A stretch of DNA of 64,000 nucleotides from Isoperla grammatica (GCA_945910005.1 OX246743.1:10398587-10462586); one strand, 5' to 3'. Positions 36,101 through 48,898 are shown, numbered from the stretch's first letter. Notes: generated by a model not told the origin, from the sequence alone. A program made the numbers and translations.

Positions 36101-37957
36101 GAGTGGGGATCAGCGTTGACTAGACAATAGGGAAACACAAATTGCACGGGCATGTAACTTTTAGATCTGGGTATGTTAAATTTTCTACAACATACCCTGC
36201 TGTACATATTTGAATTTGATACATGTTATGAGCCCTAAAGAAAATAGCATTCTGCTAAAATTTATTGAAATAAATAGCAGAATAAATTCATTTTTGCATC
36301 ACGAAAACCAGTATGAATAGTTTTACAGTCTAGCAACCTTGACGGCATAATTGAGCTGCAAGACAAAAACAAGCGTTGCACGCTTATGTACGTAAGTGGT
36401 GCATACATATACAGGAGGCAGGACTGCATTATGAGTGAGTGACTGACTGACAATATGCATTGTCCCACACATACACAAGATTGCATCCAAGATGGATGAT
36501 ATAAGCTGCCTTCTCGCCAGGTTCTTCGTTGTCATCAAACAATTGGCATATAACGTTGGTTGGAACAATGTGTTAAACGGAGGGATTCACTTGCATGGCG
36601 TCTGTAACGCCCAGACATACAAGTAGCTCCAACAACGTCATCAAAATCAACATAAACATCAACATAAACACATTCAAGCAACAATAACAGACCACAAGAA
36701 CGACAGTTAAAAAATAAAGTATCCCACACAGAGTTTGATCAAAAAATAAATTTGTATTTATTGTCTGCTGTGTATTATGAACTTCAGATAAATCTTTGGT
36801 AAACTACTAACTTGTTTCCACCAGGGCAACAGTGATGCTCATTGGTTGCTGCCATGGGGAAAACAACTAAGAAGCCTATTAAACATTTACCTGAAATTCA
36901 TGTTATACTGTTTATTATGAGCTTCGTTGCTATGAAGCCTTCGATGTGACCGTTTACATTGTAAGTTGTTATTCTAGGCTTTCCCGCTGTAGATATTATC
37001 GAGACTAAAACTAAAATAGCTACCAGGGCACTCGCGTTAAAGATAGACTCAACAATTGGTTTTCTTAATTATGCAGACTTATGACTTCCAACTAATATTT
37101 AACTATCCGCAAACTTATTTCCACTATATGGCATTCAATCAATCATAAGCTTAGAAACTAAGTCAGATGACACACAAAATATTTACTTAGAATTCATATG
37201 ACTGGGCATTAATTGTTTTAAAACTAGTTTTTGTGTGTACAATTTTATTTTGAGCGTGTTTAAATAAACAGAGATAAATTCAGGAGCAAACAACAACGTA
37301 TGACTGGTATTTGCATACAAGATTTTTTTAGTTTATCTTAAGTTGTTCGCTGAATACGTTGAAGTGTTAAAGGGTAAATAAATGGGGCAGAAATAAAACA
37401 GGAAGCCTCCCTTTGTTTGGGCCTACGCCCTCAGCCTGTACAACCCATACAGGCGTGCTCCATTTAGAATACAGGATACGAGTACCACATGGGTCAACAG
37501 TGGTACCTGATTATCAGATTCCGATACTCGAAGTGGGTGTTGAACCGAATGGTTATTATCTACTGTACGAAGCGGTATTTTTAATCGCAAAACATGTGCT
37601 TATATTAATTGTATTAATGCGATACAAATCTATAAGTTGACAGAAAATGGCAAACCCTTTAACTTAACCCTTTAACTTAGTGTCTGCCAGACGAGTATAA
37701 AAACGAAATCTTCAAAATAAAAAACAAAAAGCTCCAAAGTAGACTAGTAGTAGATGTATCTCAAATTTGGTTATGAGGACAATAAATATAACTAAATAGC
37801 ATACAAGAAAAATAAAAACACAGGATATGGTATGTTGTAACACAATTTCAGAGCATCATAAAACAATAAGGCATATGCCTACTACATAATACAATTCTAC
37901 GCGGGCAACATACAACAAGCACTAACTTAAGTATCAATAATAAATATAAATAAAGAA
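33181..37957. other. Long AT-rich intergenic stretch
   Basis: I see C15 at 34601-34615, G15 at 35748-35762 and a short ATATAGAG repeat at 35131-35160. Open frames are all under 95 codons and unrecognised. 37400-37640 has a CCATTCGGTTCAACACCC-like B-box block on the minus strand and may be a decayed tRNA-derived repeat. 36610-36690 shares a short 'ccaacaacgtca' theme with 16879-16890, too short to call a family. Confidence 0.45.
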
Positions 37958-38095
37958 CTCATATCTAAAATTTAGGGTAGCTAGTACGACTAATGATTGT
38001 GAAAATTGTTTCAAATGTAATAAAAACACAAAGCTCATATCTAAAATGTTGAGTAGCTAGTTCGACTAATGATTGTGAAAATTGTTTCAAATGTT
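37958..38095. repeat. Two-copy tandem duplication, 76-bp period
   Basis: CTCATATCTAAAATTTAGGG at 37958 recurs as CTCATATCTAAAATGTTGAG at 38034. Both are followed by TAGCTAGTaCGACTAATGAT and TGTGAAAATTGTTTCAAATG. Only a few substitutions separate the copies, so the duplication is fairly recent. Confidence 0.92.
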
Positions 38096-39529
38096 ATCAC
38101 CTGCATTTGAGAAGTGAAATCACAAAATATTAATTCACAACTATTTAACAAATACTATAGTATACAACTTATCGGGATTTAAATTTGAATTTCTTAATCT
38201 CGCATCCTAAAGTGACTAAGCAAGAATCAGTTAGGTCAATAACTCCATGCCTGCCTATGTGATACTCAAATCTAGTTGAACAAAGTGTCTACGAGAAGGT
38301 TCATGCAACTGGACGTATGTGTAGTAGTAGTATCGTGAAGTGAAACTGGCTTGTGAATGGTTCTCTAGGCGTGACTGTTGAACCCTGGTACCAAACAGAC
38401 ATAATGCCCGCCAGAAGTTGTATAGCATGTATGAGGCGCGGGACGACCACCAGACGAAAATTACCTATTGGAACGAAATGATGAATGAACCTAGGGAGAT
38501 TTAGGTAAGCTCAGTGTTAGTATAATGTGGACCTTGACATTTCTAGTGGCCGCACTTTAGTTGTCTTCATGGAGGCGTCCGTGATTGGTTCTAAGAAGAT
38601 AGCATATGCTTTTCTATTTTGTTGCCTAATTTTAAACTCTAATGTAATGTGTACTGTTCTCTACTCATTTATTTGGTTGTTTTATTTTGTAGTTCGTTAT
38701 CTATATTGCTGCATTTGATTTGTGTTCAGTATTCTTATAATCACTTTCATTGAACGTAACATATATTAAATAAATGTATAACAATATTACTGTGTGTCAT
38801 ACTACATTCTCCTAAAATCAAAAACTAAAATTGAATTCAAATTTTAAAATAAACTTTTTTGTTAGCTATAACCATACATTTTTCATACTTTTATCATATA
38901 AATAATACATGTTTATGATTTTCTCTATTATTTGATTTTTTAACAATTTCGGGGGTTTTCTTTTATAGAATCTAAAATCAATCAATTTTATTTCACTGCT
39001 TCGTTATTTCTGCAATGACCTCTTTTATCATCGCTCGTAGCCACAACCTGTAGAGAGGAACCACTTGTTTTTGTACGTGACTGTACCGTAGAATATCATT
39101 CCTACAAATTCGCCTCTCAAGTGGGTCGTGCTGTTCTCCTACGAAAGGTGAGATGCAATAAATCAGGATCTAAACATGAATCTTGATCTTGACTCGCGTT
39201 TCTTAAAGTTTTTTTTTTTTTACTATTTTTCGAACGAAAGATGAGATCATTTTGTTGTAAGAGTCGTTAACATTAACACAAAACACAAAGTTTTCCGGAG
39301 GGACGATGCGAATCTCGTTCCGATGCGAATGTTTTCAAATTAACATTTTGTAACGCCTCGCCTGCGAAGATTGATGTAGATTGATTGATGAGTTAATGCG
39401 AAAACTAGAAACACAAGAAGATTTGGTGACACCGGTGTTCACAAGAGAGAAGCAAATGAGCTCGATCTCCCCCCCCCCCCCCCCCTCCCCACCCCCTTTG
39501 TAATTACTTACACCTGTTTGTCCCGTTCC
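38096..39529. other. Intergenic, nothing recognised
   Basis: AT-rich, with T13 near 39210 and C17 at 39469-39485. No gene is seen. Confidence 0.45.
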
Positions 39530-39630
39530 TCCAAATGCCTCCTCTATTTGTCCCTTGGAAACAACAGGGTCCAGGGTCGTAAGAAGCGACCAAGGGGCTG
39601 TCGTCATATAATAATAATCATAATATAAAT
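39530..39630 (+). mobile_element. Fragment of the GTCGTAAGAGGCGAC retroposon
   Basis: CAGGGTCGTAAGAAGCGACCA followed by AGGGGCTGTCGTCATATAAT and an ATAATAATCATAATA tail. The motif and simple-sequence tail agree with a retroposon 3' end. Confidence 0.5.
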
Positions 39631-40620
39631 TAATAATACAAAATACATTTGTTGTAGCTCGTTGGCATAATGAGCTTGTTTCTGTTTTATCGAAATCGCT
39701 TTAGTCAGAATGATGCAAATGTTAAGCTTGGATCCGTTTAGAAACGAGGCATATAATTATGGTAGAAACGTCCTCGCTAAAAACTTAGTTTTTAATATGA
39801 CTGGGTTGGATGCCCAAGAAATCAAGGATCAAGGATTTATTATAACCATAGCATATTGTTCTCATGTTGTGAAGAAGCTAGGGTTGGTTTATTCCTCCTC
39901 CATCTAGCCGTATGGGGGGGGGGGGGGGGTGATCTGTCTATAACCCTCCTCCCTGGATAAGGCAACGAATTCGTCCATTGCGGAAAAACGATCATCTCAA
40001 CCTATAATGTCAGTTCGTTATCTATAATCTAACTGCAAAAGCAATCCAAGAGCACTGCATGAAATCCCGTCATCACTATCTTGACAAGTACCATGCAAGT
40101 CTTGACAAGTACCATGCAAGTCTTGACGAGTAGTCTACCAAGCAACCAACAGAAACCCTACAATACACTTGAGCTATAATCAACCTGCACACACTCAATA
40201 CAGAACACATCCGTAAATCTTCAATTACGTTTAGGGAGGTAACCGTATGGATGTATAATTATTCTCTCATAATGAGATCTGCAACTAGAGATAGACACTT
40301 CAAAATATACGTTTAACTCGCGCATGAGTATAATAATAAATACACAGTCTTCACCTTCATCGGATCGAAATTACATCTAGTATTGACCACGGAATGCTAT
40401 ATTACACACGTACGTATTACATACGCTTAGGTGAAACCATATGATGAACTATAGGACGCGATAAATTACAGCAAAGCTTTAACCAACATTTACCACATCT
40501 TCAGGGGATATAATCGTAGGAGGAAAAATATGTTGAAACTTTTTGTTTTGCTATAGGAAGTTGTCTGCAATTGCACCGAAAGCCGTAGGGTATATATACA
40601 ACGCTCTAATGGTTGCAAAA
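39631..40620. other. Intergenic; G16 tract and short 21-bp duplication
   Basis: G16 lies at 39914-39929. CTTGACAAGTACCATGCAAGT is repeated about 2.4 times with a 21-bp period at 40080-40130. TAGCTCGTTGGCATAATGAG at 39656 resembles a SINE family B head. No gene is seen. Confidence 0.5.
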
Positions 40621-41179
40621 CAGTGGCGGCTAGTCTGGTCGAGACTGAGCCTCACCAAGATATCTGTCATGTTTTCATGCTTCTATATTATTGACAAAGC
40701 ATGACCATTGATTTATAATTGAAAATTACCTGCAACATTCATGGATACTACGTCTGCGAAGATCATTTCCGGTATTTGAACCCCAGCAGAACTTCTTTAT
40801 CGACTCTGATATGACGATATCCGTTCATCTGTTTTTAACTAACATCGTTTATAAAATAATAAAATATGAAATAAAAGTATTTTTGAACTAGGAACGCAGT
40901 GCACAATGAGCAGTGCAATACTTTATGCAATGCTTTATAATCTTTGGCAATACGAAGAAACTATTGGCCACTCAAAATAGACTAGATGCAATCTGGTGGC
41001 AAGCAAATAAACTTCTAGAAGGGGGAGATTACTCATCGTTGATTTGCTGAAACCATCAATGACGAAGATAAGGGGGTAGCTAAGCAGCGCTATCTATTGT
41101 TAGTTTGAGTCTCCAATAGAGTATTCTATTGAAATTTCGCAATCGCCTCATCAGTAAAATTGTCTCAGAGCCGCCACTG
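40621..41179. mobile_element. Non-autonomous hAT-like transposon
   Basis: The left end CAGTGGCGGCTAGTCTGGTC and the right end (reverse complement CAGTGGCGGCTCTGAGACAA) share an 11-bp perfect terminal CAGTGGCGGCT. This form is typical of hAT superfamily termini. The length is 559 bp, with no transposase frame. The flanking 8-mers (TTGCAAAA left, TGTAATAG right) do not match, so the target-site duplication is decayed or the borders are older than they look. Part of its right half (GACCACTCAAAA-type block near 40965-41010) recurs at 41968-42130. Confidence 0.7.
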
Positions 41180-41967
41180 TGTAATAGCAGCACCTTGCTA
41201 ATGTTTTTCATTCCACATCCTTAAAACATAAATTGATGTTCTCTGCTATGATTGATTGCAAGATTAGTTATTTAAATGCCATGTAATGACGTATAATAAA
41301 AAGACGCAATGTGCGAGATGTATTTTCTAGGTGAATATTGTAGTTTAAAGGTGTAATGGCGGAAGAGAGGTTGCGTGAGGTGAGGTTATATCATCGACAG
41401 CTTGAGGCGGAGTAGTTTAGTTTAGCTGGGCGGTGGTTGATGCAGAGATATTCAACACCCTCTGGCTAATATCGTTAGACTGTGGTAATCACGTGACCGG
41501 GAGCATTACTGCGACTAGCGGGCATAATAATACTCGACTTACTCGAGTTGTGTGGCGATCTAGAACGTGGTGAAATAGCGCTGGGCCGGTTAGACTAAGA
41601 ATAATGTTTTTTTCTTGTAAGAATCGCTGCTGTATAGGTTGTACACCAGATTTATTGATACGTTCGATAATAACTAGGTATATTAGATAATATATTAATC
41701 CTTGAACATCCGTTCCAAACTTTATAAATACGTCACATTCCAGTATATACGCAAGATGCAATCGGTTGCAGCTTGCGCCCGGGTTACGGAATAGGGGGCG
41801 CAACTTTACAAGCGGCTATACAACCGCGTAAAACTATTACTACTGAAGCACAAAGCTCTGATCTCATCCCCTCCTGTGCGGTTTCCAAAAGTACACATAA
41901 TTATTTTAGTGAACTTAATCGGGGTCGGGGAGATATACTTGTTAAAGACATGCAGTCATATGTCGTG
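41180..41967. other. Intergenic, nothing recognised
   Basis: No gene recognised. The 104-codon minus-strand frame at 41489-41803 matches nothing known to me. Confidence 0.45.
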
Positions 41968-42150
41968 TAAGCATTGACCACTCAAAAACTAACTAGATTC
42001 ATTCTAGTGGCAAGAAAATAAACTATTATGATGAGGAGTCAAGCTGTCAATTGTTCATTGTTGATTGATTGTTTTAATCATCAATGGTGCTATAAGGAGG
42101 TTGCTTAGCAACGAACGCAATCTGTGTTCGTGTCAGTTATCAATAATCAA
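41968..42150 (+). mobile_element. Fragment related to the hAT-like element at 40621
   Basis: GACCACTCAAAAACTAACTAGAT, TCTAGTGGCAAGAAAATAAACT, CATTGTTGATT, CATCAATG and AAGGAGGTTGCTTAGCA parallel, in order, GGCCACTCAAAATAGACTAGAT, TCTGGTGGCAAGCAAATAAACT, CATCGTTGATT, CATCAATG and AAGGGGGTAGCTAAGCA at 40965-41092. I see no terminal CAGTGGCGG here, so this is a partial or diverged relative. Confidence 0.65.
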
Positions 42151-42241
42151 CAGCTGAAATGTAATCACACATTTTAGCCGCTCGCTGTGACGTCACGTGA
42201 ATACCCCCTACACAGACACATGACGCGCAACATTATCATAT

Positions 42242-42556
42242 CATAGTTCCCACGTGACATCACAGCGGCCATGATTGCGACACAATTGATGAGGACCAAT
42301 CCTAGGTCATTGGCAAATACTATTGAAATTCAATAAATAATGCTTATTTAGAATTTAAAAAGTAAACATAAATAATACAAAAATAAAACACGACTACACA
42401 TACCAAATTTTGTTTTAAAAAAAGGCCGAGTTTTAAAGAACTAAGAATTTATGTGTTCTAGCACCACAGGCTTCAATTGTTTCTCCATGGCAAGTTCAAA
42501 GTTTGATCACAAATGTGGCCGCCACGCGCAAAGATGTGACGTACGTGCAACCTATG
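42242..42556. mobile_element. MITE-like element, CATAG family, copy 2
   Basis: A 315-bp homologue of 25556-25869 in the same orientation. The left end is CATAGTTCCCACGTGACATC and the right end GACGTACGTGCAACCTATG. The interior is conserved at CAATTGATG, TCATTGGCAAATACTATTGA and CTTCAATTGTTTCTCCATGG. The middle third is the most diverged. Conservation is strongest at both ends and near the right end (TGTGGCCGCCACGCGCAAAG). Confidence 0.85.
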
Positions 42557-43400
42557 AATTCTACGGACCAAATCACACTAGAGAGAGACTTAATGAAGAC
42601 AATCCACTCTACTCGAGGTCATAACTTACAAGAATCCCAGCACTGTTCCGACTTAGTTGTTTCAAGATTATCTCGAAGCAGAAATAATAATGTTGCCGGT
42701 GGTTGGGGGGGGGGGGGGGAGGGGGCGTTACCTCCTTATCGTATTCTAGAGCTCAGTACACGTATCGTCTTGGGTGGGTACTGAACACTATTAACATTGG
42801 GCGTGCGTTAAATACGAACTACTCCACCACACAAAAACAGCTACTGTAAATATTAAACTATAAAATATGACATGATAAATGTTGCCAATGAGATGTTTAT
42901 CACCTAGGGCTAGTTTTATAGGCGATCTTTTTAGTATTTATCACGACGTTCTCTGCAGTAGAGAGAGAGAGAGGGAGAGAGGGACGGGTTCGGCGTGTAA
43001 AACACTATATCATGGCGCGGGGTACAAGAACTCATTATAAGTCTAAACACCACACTGGGGATATTTAACAATAGATTGTGGAGTTATTATCTGTAAGTGT
43101 GATCTGTTAACGTAGTCGCGGCGGTTTGGTTCCGCCAATCAGCTTTTCGGAAATCGTTTCCAGTTAATCGATTTGAGTTATGTTCTATGCGTGATAGGCT
43201 GGTTCATGGGTGGGTGCGAGAGGAACATAACTATGAGCACTGCCTTGTGGTTGTGTTGTGGCTAGGTAAGAAACATACCTTGTTTTAGAAGTGACGCGTA
43301 GTGCGCTAGAAACGAGGCTTGAAATAGCTCGAACTCTTTCTAAAATGAAGTAAATGTTTCTTGTAAGCCATACACTATGGCTTAAAAGGCTAAAAAGACA
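42557..43400. other. Intergenic with G15 tract and GA run
   Basis: G15 lies at 42705-42719 and a GA-rich run at 42960-42981. No gene is recognised. Confidence 0.5.
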
Positions 43401-43700
43401 ATATTCCGTGACCGACAGAGGTGGCTCAGCGGTAAGACGCGAGACTCTAATTCGAGAGGTCACCAGTTCGATTCTGGCTACCGGCAGTCCTGACTGAAGG
43501 TTTTTCCTGGGGTTTTCCTCAGTCGTAAAGGCGAATGCTGGGATTGAGTCCTACTTTCAGCCCTCGGACATTTCTTTACAACTATCCAAAGATCCTTGAA
43601 CCTAGTTAGTGACCTGAAGAGGAGCACATCGGGTGAAGCTGGTGTGCACCCTATAACGGGTATTCCTACGAAAATTATCAATCATTATATATTCCGTGAC
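43401..43700 (+). mobile_element. tRNA-derived SINE (family A), full length with 12-bp TSD
   Basis: The element at 43413-43688 is flanked by a perfect 12-bp direct repeat, ATATTCCGTGAC, at 43401-43412 and 43689-43700. The head is tRNA-like: A box GTGGCTCAGCGGTAAGACG near 43421-43439 and B box CAGTTCGATTCTG near 43464-43476. The body follows (GGTTTTCCTCAGTCGTAAAG, CAGCCCTCGGACATTTC, GTGTGCACCCTATAACGGGT), with a short AATTATCAATCATTAT 3' end. The parental tRNA is not obvious. It is non-coding, transcribed by RNA polymerase III if active, and mobilised by a LINE in trans. The intact duplication suggests a fairly young insertion. Confidence 0.92.
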
Positions 43701-46700
43701 TCAGGATAAATTGACGAGAGAAAATTATTATCAAACGACACTGGTGAATGAGAATGATTTATGTGTTATATCTATAGGTTTTCAGTTTCTGTAGCGACTT
43801 GCCACGTTGTCAGGTATAAACTAAGTGGAAGACTGTGGTATCCAAAGGATCCACACGATCTATATTACACAAATTTTAGCCTGAATACAGCTTTATTGAC
43901 AATGCTGTGACATGATAGCGGTTGTTTTCCCCGACCGGGAATAGAGCTCGGGCGCTCCGACTTTACGCTGAGTTATTTGTGGCCGCAATACGAACATTTA
44001 GCCAATTGCAATTTGTTTTGTGATGTATGTATGTTCACAGGTCTACTCAACGAGACTAATGTATCATACAATCCGATGGTGGATTATGAAATGTATGAGA
44101 GATTAAAGCATATTATTTTTACTGGGGAGTTATTTTACTGGCAACAGTCACCACCTCAAGGCATTAACTTGTAAAAATGTTACTCTCCGATTATGCAATG
44201 GATAATAAAGAGCACAAGTTGGAAAACAAGAATCGAATTCGTAGAATCGTACATATAGACATTACTAAGGAGTAATAAATATAGCCTTTGGCCCTATAGA
44301 AACATAACGTGTAGTACATATAGATAAACGATGGATGGGAGTATGATCACATCTTATTACAAGTAGGCTACGTTATATGACCTAACCTGGAAACTATAGC
44401 CTGACATTTTATGACATCATAAACCACATCTATGTCAATAATACTAATTGCCAGCATTGTATTCGTAGTATAGGTTATATTTTATGTCATATATATCGAT
44501 AATTCAGAAAAGTAACAACATCCGATCCCCAGGCAAATGTAATTTGTAACTTGACGTAAAAAGTCAGAAGTAGTCATAAATGTAATTGTCTTGCACTTTG
44601 CAAACACACAAACACGCGTCACGGTTGAATAATAATGACATATCCGTGGCAATGAACTTGTTACAAAGAGTCGCTGCCAGTAAGTAGGATACAGGCGTTG
44701 GCAAGTCGTTGCTTTTATGAGAGAAAATTGACTTAATTCATTCATAATTTAATACTTTGCTCTTGCATTAATAGGTGTCGTACAGAGGGGCATAATGAAG
44801 TGTGATGTGTATATCTGCAAACTTAATAAATAATATTAATGGCAATGACCTTGTAAAAAACAAAAAAATACTCAGCTAAGAATATTTGGGCATCTGGAAG
44901 AAGATATAGATAAGTAGTTACTCATATGGGAGAAAATGACACAATAACGCACTAATATGTTAATTTGAGGGTCAATTACTGAAGCATAATGAATTATGTA
45001 TATTCTACACATATACTACATCTATGATAATGAGTTGTACATGAAGATTTTCCTAGTTTAGAGTTGTTTAAGCTAAACTGAAAATGGAAATGTCTAAAAT
45101 AACTTTAAGACTAATTTTTAAAAAGTATCTTCAATACTCTACATTATTATTCATTTGTTTTGTCAAGACCAAATCAATAAACTACAAAGCAAGGTTTAAG
45201 AGATGTCACGTAAAGTGTAAAGTCATTGAGACCCTCCTAATCTGCAAGCGCAGCTAGAAGGCCACACATTCATTAACTCGCGAAGGAGAAGTAGAGAAAC
45301 TTGACCATCAGATTAGATGATAAATAACAATTATATTAGTTGGATTGTTCCCGCTAACTATTATTATTTCTTTGAAAAATCCGTATTTCTAAAGCATATC
45401 TACACGTCCATCGTCAGACTTTTAAAAATACGAGTTACTAAACAACAAATAGATAACAGAACCGAAGAAGTTTTCCCGTTGAGGAAAACTTCTTTATCAT
45501 CTCTGCTCTTGGGCATTTGGTTTCAAATTACATGTTTGTTATTGTGAAGAAGCGAAATATTTAAAAGCATGATGAAGAAAGAAGATTAAACTGTATAAAC
45601 GTTGCATTTTTCGAACATTTATCTTTTATTCACGCACCACCTGTTACGCAAATACTACCTAAGGTAAAGTATTAAATAAACCACAAACTATAACTACACC
45701 TATTATTACTAAGATTGATAACGAGTCACAGTCCGCATCCTAGAAGTATCATCGCAATCAGGCAAGGCGAAGAAACCTTGGGAGTTGGGCCTAGCCTACT
45801 TTAAATAGCTCAACGTGATTCATGTGGTGATAACACCCATTTGACTATTAGCTCGATGTTTCTCCTTCGGGAGCCACTTCACAGTTTAGTGAAGACCACT
45901 GCTAAAAATTAGCAATCATGTACACCCAGCGGTTATCTTCATCACTATTTATTTCCTACCTATTGCCGCAGATAGAGCTATTAAATTGTTATTTAAAACA
46001 ACGATCAATTACCTATCGTAAAATCTAATGTCTGCATCAAATTTGCTTTAGAATTTTATAATGCTATTAAACGAAGATTGAAAACTATAATGTTTTCCAT
46101 TTGAGAACAGTGTCACAAGAGTAATCAAATCTAATAATCAAATTATCGTCATGACTGTTTGAAGCAGGTGTACAGCAAGGTGTCCGGCTAGGTTCGCTGC
46201 TGTTCCACAAATGATCCAATGGGCTTGTTCAGCTACCATTAAGAAACTATTGACTGTGTAATAAGACAGGTGTTGGTGTAATTGTCCCCCGAATGCAATA
46301 GCGTTATGCGTGTAGGGAGGGGAGTGGGGGGGGGATGAACCCGGGTGAGGAGGATCACACTTAGTAGAGGTCTATTACATATTGTCAAGTGGCGATAAGG
46401 GAATTATTATAAACACCTTGAAATAAACGCGTGCTGGCAGCGGTTAGGAAGAAACGGACGACACGGCAAGTATGACAAGATCAGGAAGAAATGTAATTGG
46501 TAGAAGGGACAGAATAATTGCTGCGGGAGACGGGGCTGTGAGATCTGATAAAGGAGGTTAATTCGGCGGAAAGCTGGGGACACGACAACGGAAGCAAAAA
46601 ATCGGCTATTAAAATGGGTTTGGAATCGTTTACGGAATTCAAACGCTTTTAAGTTGATGATGATATTAGGGTTTACGACTCATTTCTCGGTAACGATGTC

Positions 46701-48329
46701 ATCGAGACTAACGACCAGTGATATTTGAACATGAGAATTACATTTATACGCCAAATGAAATTATAACCTGGGACGGAGAAACAATGGATTAACGACTACA
46801 ATCGACCACGGCCACTTTAAAGTTTGCATAAACAACTCAAATGCGCGAATTTTGCTACAAAATAAAGAACATAATTTCGTTTAGGTGGCATTGATGTGCT
46901 TAATATAAAAATGGATAAATCCAAACAAGCTAATAAAACACATTTTGACACGTTGAAAATTTGTGTCCTTATTCTTGATTATTCTTGAATTATTCTTGAT
47001 GTATAAATTCAATGCGTTCGGCTACCTATTCAGACAAATGTCTTGGAACTTGATGGCCTTGATAATCACGTTCCTCTATGCATTACTATAAACACGCACA
47101 AGGTGACTTGCCAATCATTATAGGAACGAAGCACTTAATGGATGGTAAAATGTATCCAACTAAAAATTACTTCTTGTAAATGACTAAAGAATACAAAATA
47201 TATGTATGTATTATTTATGGTGTAATTTTATGATTTACTCAATGCATCATTCAGGTAATTGTTTTACCGTTCGTCAAAAAAAAAAAGAAAATCCGTCAAT
47301 CCATTTGTGTGTTTCTGTTTTTATGTCTGTATGTATTTACTTTGTTTGAACACTCAATAAAAAAACGATCAGGGAACAGTATTAAAAATACACTTTCAGT
47401 TTTAAAATAATTAAAATAACAATACATTTTTTAAATAGAAATTAAAGCAATTTAAATAAATTGTTTAGAAACAATTGCAAAACGAAGGGGACGAACTAAC
47501 CTACAGGGCATGAATAGGTACCAATGTACATTATATATCTTTAAACCGTCCCAAAAAAGTACTAGAATAAAACTGTAATTGGTTGAAACTAAATCCCACT
47601 AAGTGGATGCGATCGATTGTACAAAGCAAGAGCCACGTACTAACATACATCTAAATAGAAAAACAAAACAAACGGACAAAAAAACGAAATAATAAAAGTC
47701 AACAAAATGTATATACCTGCACCTTGTGACAGCTATTCAATTCCTTCGCATGTCTTTGTAGCTCACGACAAAGGAGCAATTTCCACACAAGCAGCACACC
47801 CATGCCTTAAGCCAGGCATAACCCTGGAGCTACGTAGAATAAGCACACATCTGCCGTTATACACATTTACATGTTGTACATAGATACAGAGCTCCTGTTG
47901 TGAGAAAAGTAAATTAAAATGTACACGGCCATTAATATGCTGTCTCATCCACGCATTCAGCTCTCCGGATAAGTTTCTATTAACACAGTCAAGTGTGCGC
48001 TATCAACAGGCTGAATAATATGTTATTTTATGCAGTGGCCCAAAGCAGCTATAGCTTTATGACTATTTCAAGATGGATATCTCTTATGAATTTAATAGCC
48101 CTAGGTTATCGTTACCATGAAAGTTGTTAATTCATAAATTGTGTCCGGAAGGGTGGCATAGTTCAAATGGCGGAGGTGTATACTAACAAAATATTCATCA
48201 CATTGTATAAAGAAAATGAAAATGAACGGTGGACCGGTCGAGGTGGGTTCCTCACCGGTGGTGACCGGTGCCCGGAATGAGGGTCTCGTGCCTGTTCCAC
48301 ATCCTTCACAGTCTTGCTCCATATCTATC
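43701..48329. other. Long AT-rich intergenic stretch
   Basis: I recognise no gene. Small items: a possible minus-strand tRNA-like block with GAGCTCTATTCCCGG near 43934-43950; a perfect 12-bp-stem hairpin (AAGAAGTTTTCC, loop CGTTGA) at 45465-45494; and a G-rich run with G9 at 46326-46334. Open frames are at most 87 codons and unrecognised. Confidence 0.45.
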
Positions 48330-48483
48330 ATTATTCATACTGGCCTTGTTTGAGATCAGAACAACCCACGTTCCGTTTGACTTCATGGTCGATCCTTTAA
48401 GTAGCTCTGCCTGTCGTAAGAGATGACAAATGGGCCGATGACTTACTATAGTAGTATATAAATGCGTCGTTAAGCACCTAACG
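48330..48483 (+). mobile_element. Fragment of the GTCGTAAGAGGCGAC retroposon
   Basis: GCCTGTCGTAAGAGATGACAAA at 48411-48432 is followed by GGGCCGATGACTTACTATAG and AATGCGTCGTTAAGCACC at the 3' end. This matches the motif-plus-tail layout at 32960-33180. It abuts the family B SINE that begins at 48484. Confidence 0.55.
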
Positions 48484-48713
48484 TGGTTGTGTGGCTCGTT
48501 GGTCTAGTGGGCTTATTCCTGTTCCAATGCAGAAGGTCCAGCGTTGTATTCCTGGTTCGGGCTGGGGATTTTGAACTTTGGAAATAGACTTAAACCCATC
48601 TTTCTGGTGATTATATATATATATATATACGTAACTGGAGGTAGGACGTGGCGGTATAACCCGCAATTATTTTAATTTTATTGACATAAATCCTGGCCAC
48701 GAAAGCTTTAGTG

Positions 48714-48776
<63 letters not shown>

Positions 48777-48898
48777 GGCGACTTTGGAGCCATTGGAGCC
48801 GCCACGAAACACCTGATACATGCTATATAATGTCCCCCACTGACAATTCATTTAACTGAGTGGGTAGACAATAAATACAAATGCATTTGATTTAAACA
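48484..48898 (+). mobile_element. tRNA-Pro-related SINE (family B), interrupted by AT microsatellites
   Basis: The head GTGGCTCGTTGGTCTAGTGG closely follows the 5' half of tRNA-Pro (A-box region). It is followed by CCAGCGTTGTATTCCTGGTTCGGGCT at the B-box position. The body GACTTTGGAGCCATTGGAGCC starts at about 48780, and the tail ATGTCCCCCACTGACAATTC, ACTGAGTGGGTAGACAATAA ends near 48895. Between head and body lie (AT)n runs at 48611-48629 and 48719-48773. The element is therefore either nested or carries an expanded internal simple repeat. Confidence 0.75.
48719..48773. repeat. (AT)n microsatellite
   Basis: About 27 AT units, uninterrupted, inside the SINE-containing segment. Confidence 0.97.

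Noticed and set aside
43413..43480. Functional tRNA gene
   Set aside because: A and B boxes are present but the acceptor and anticodon arms do not pair properly, and the sequence continues into a SINE body with a target-site duplication.
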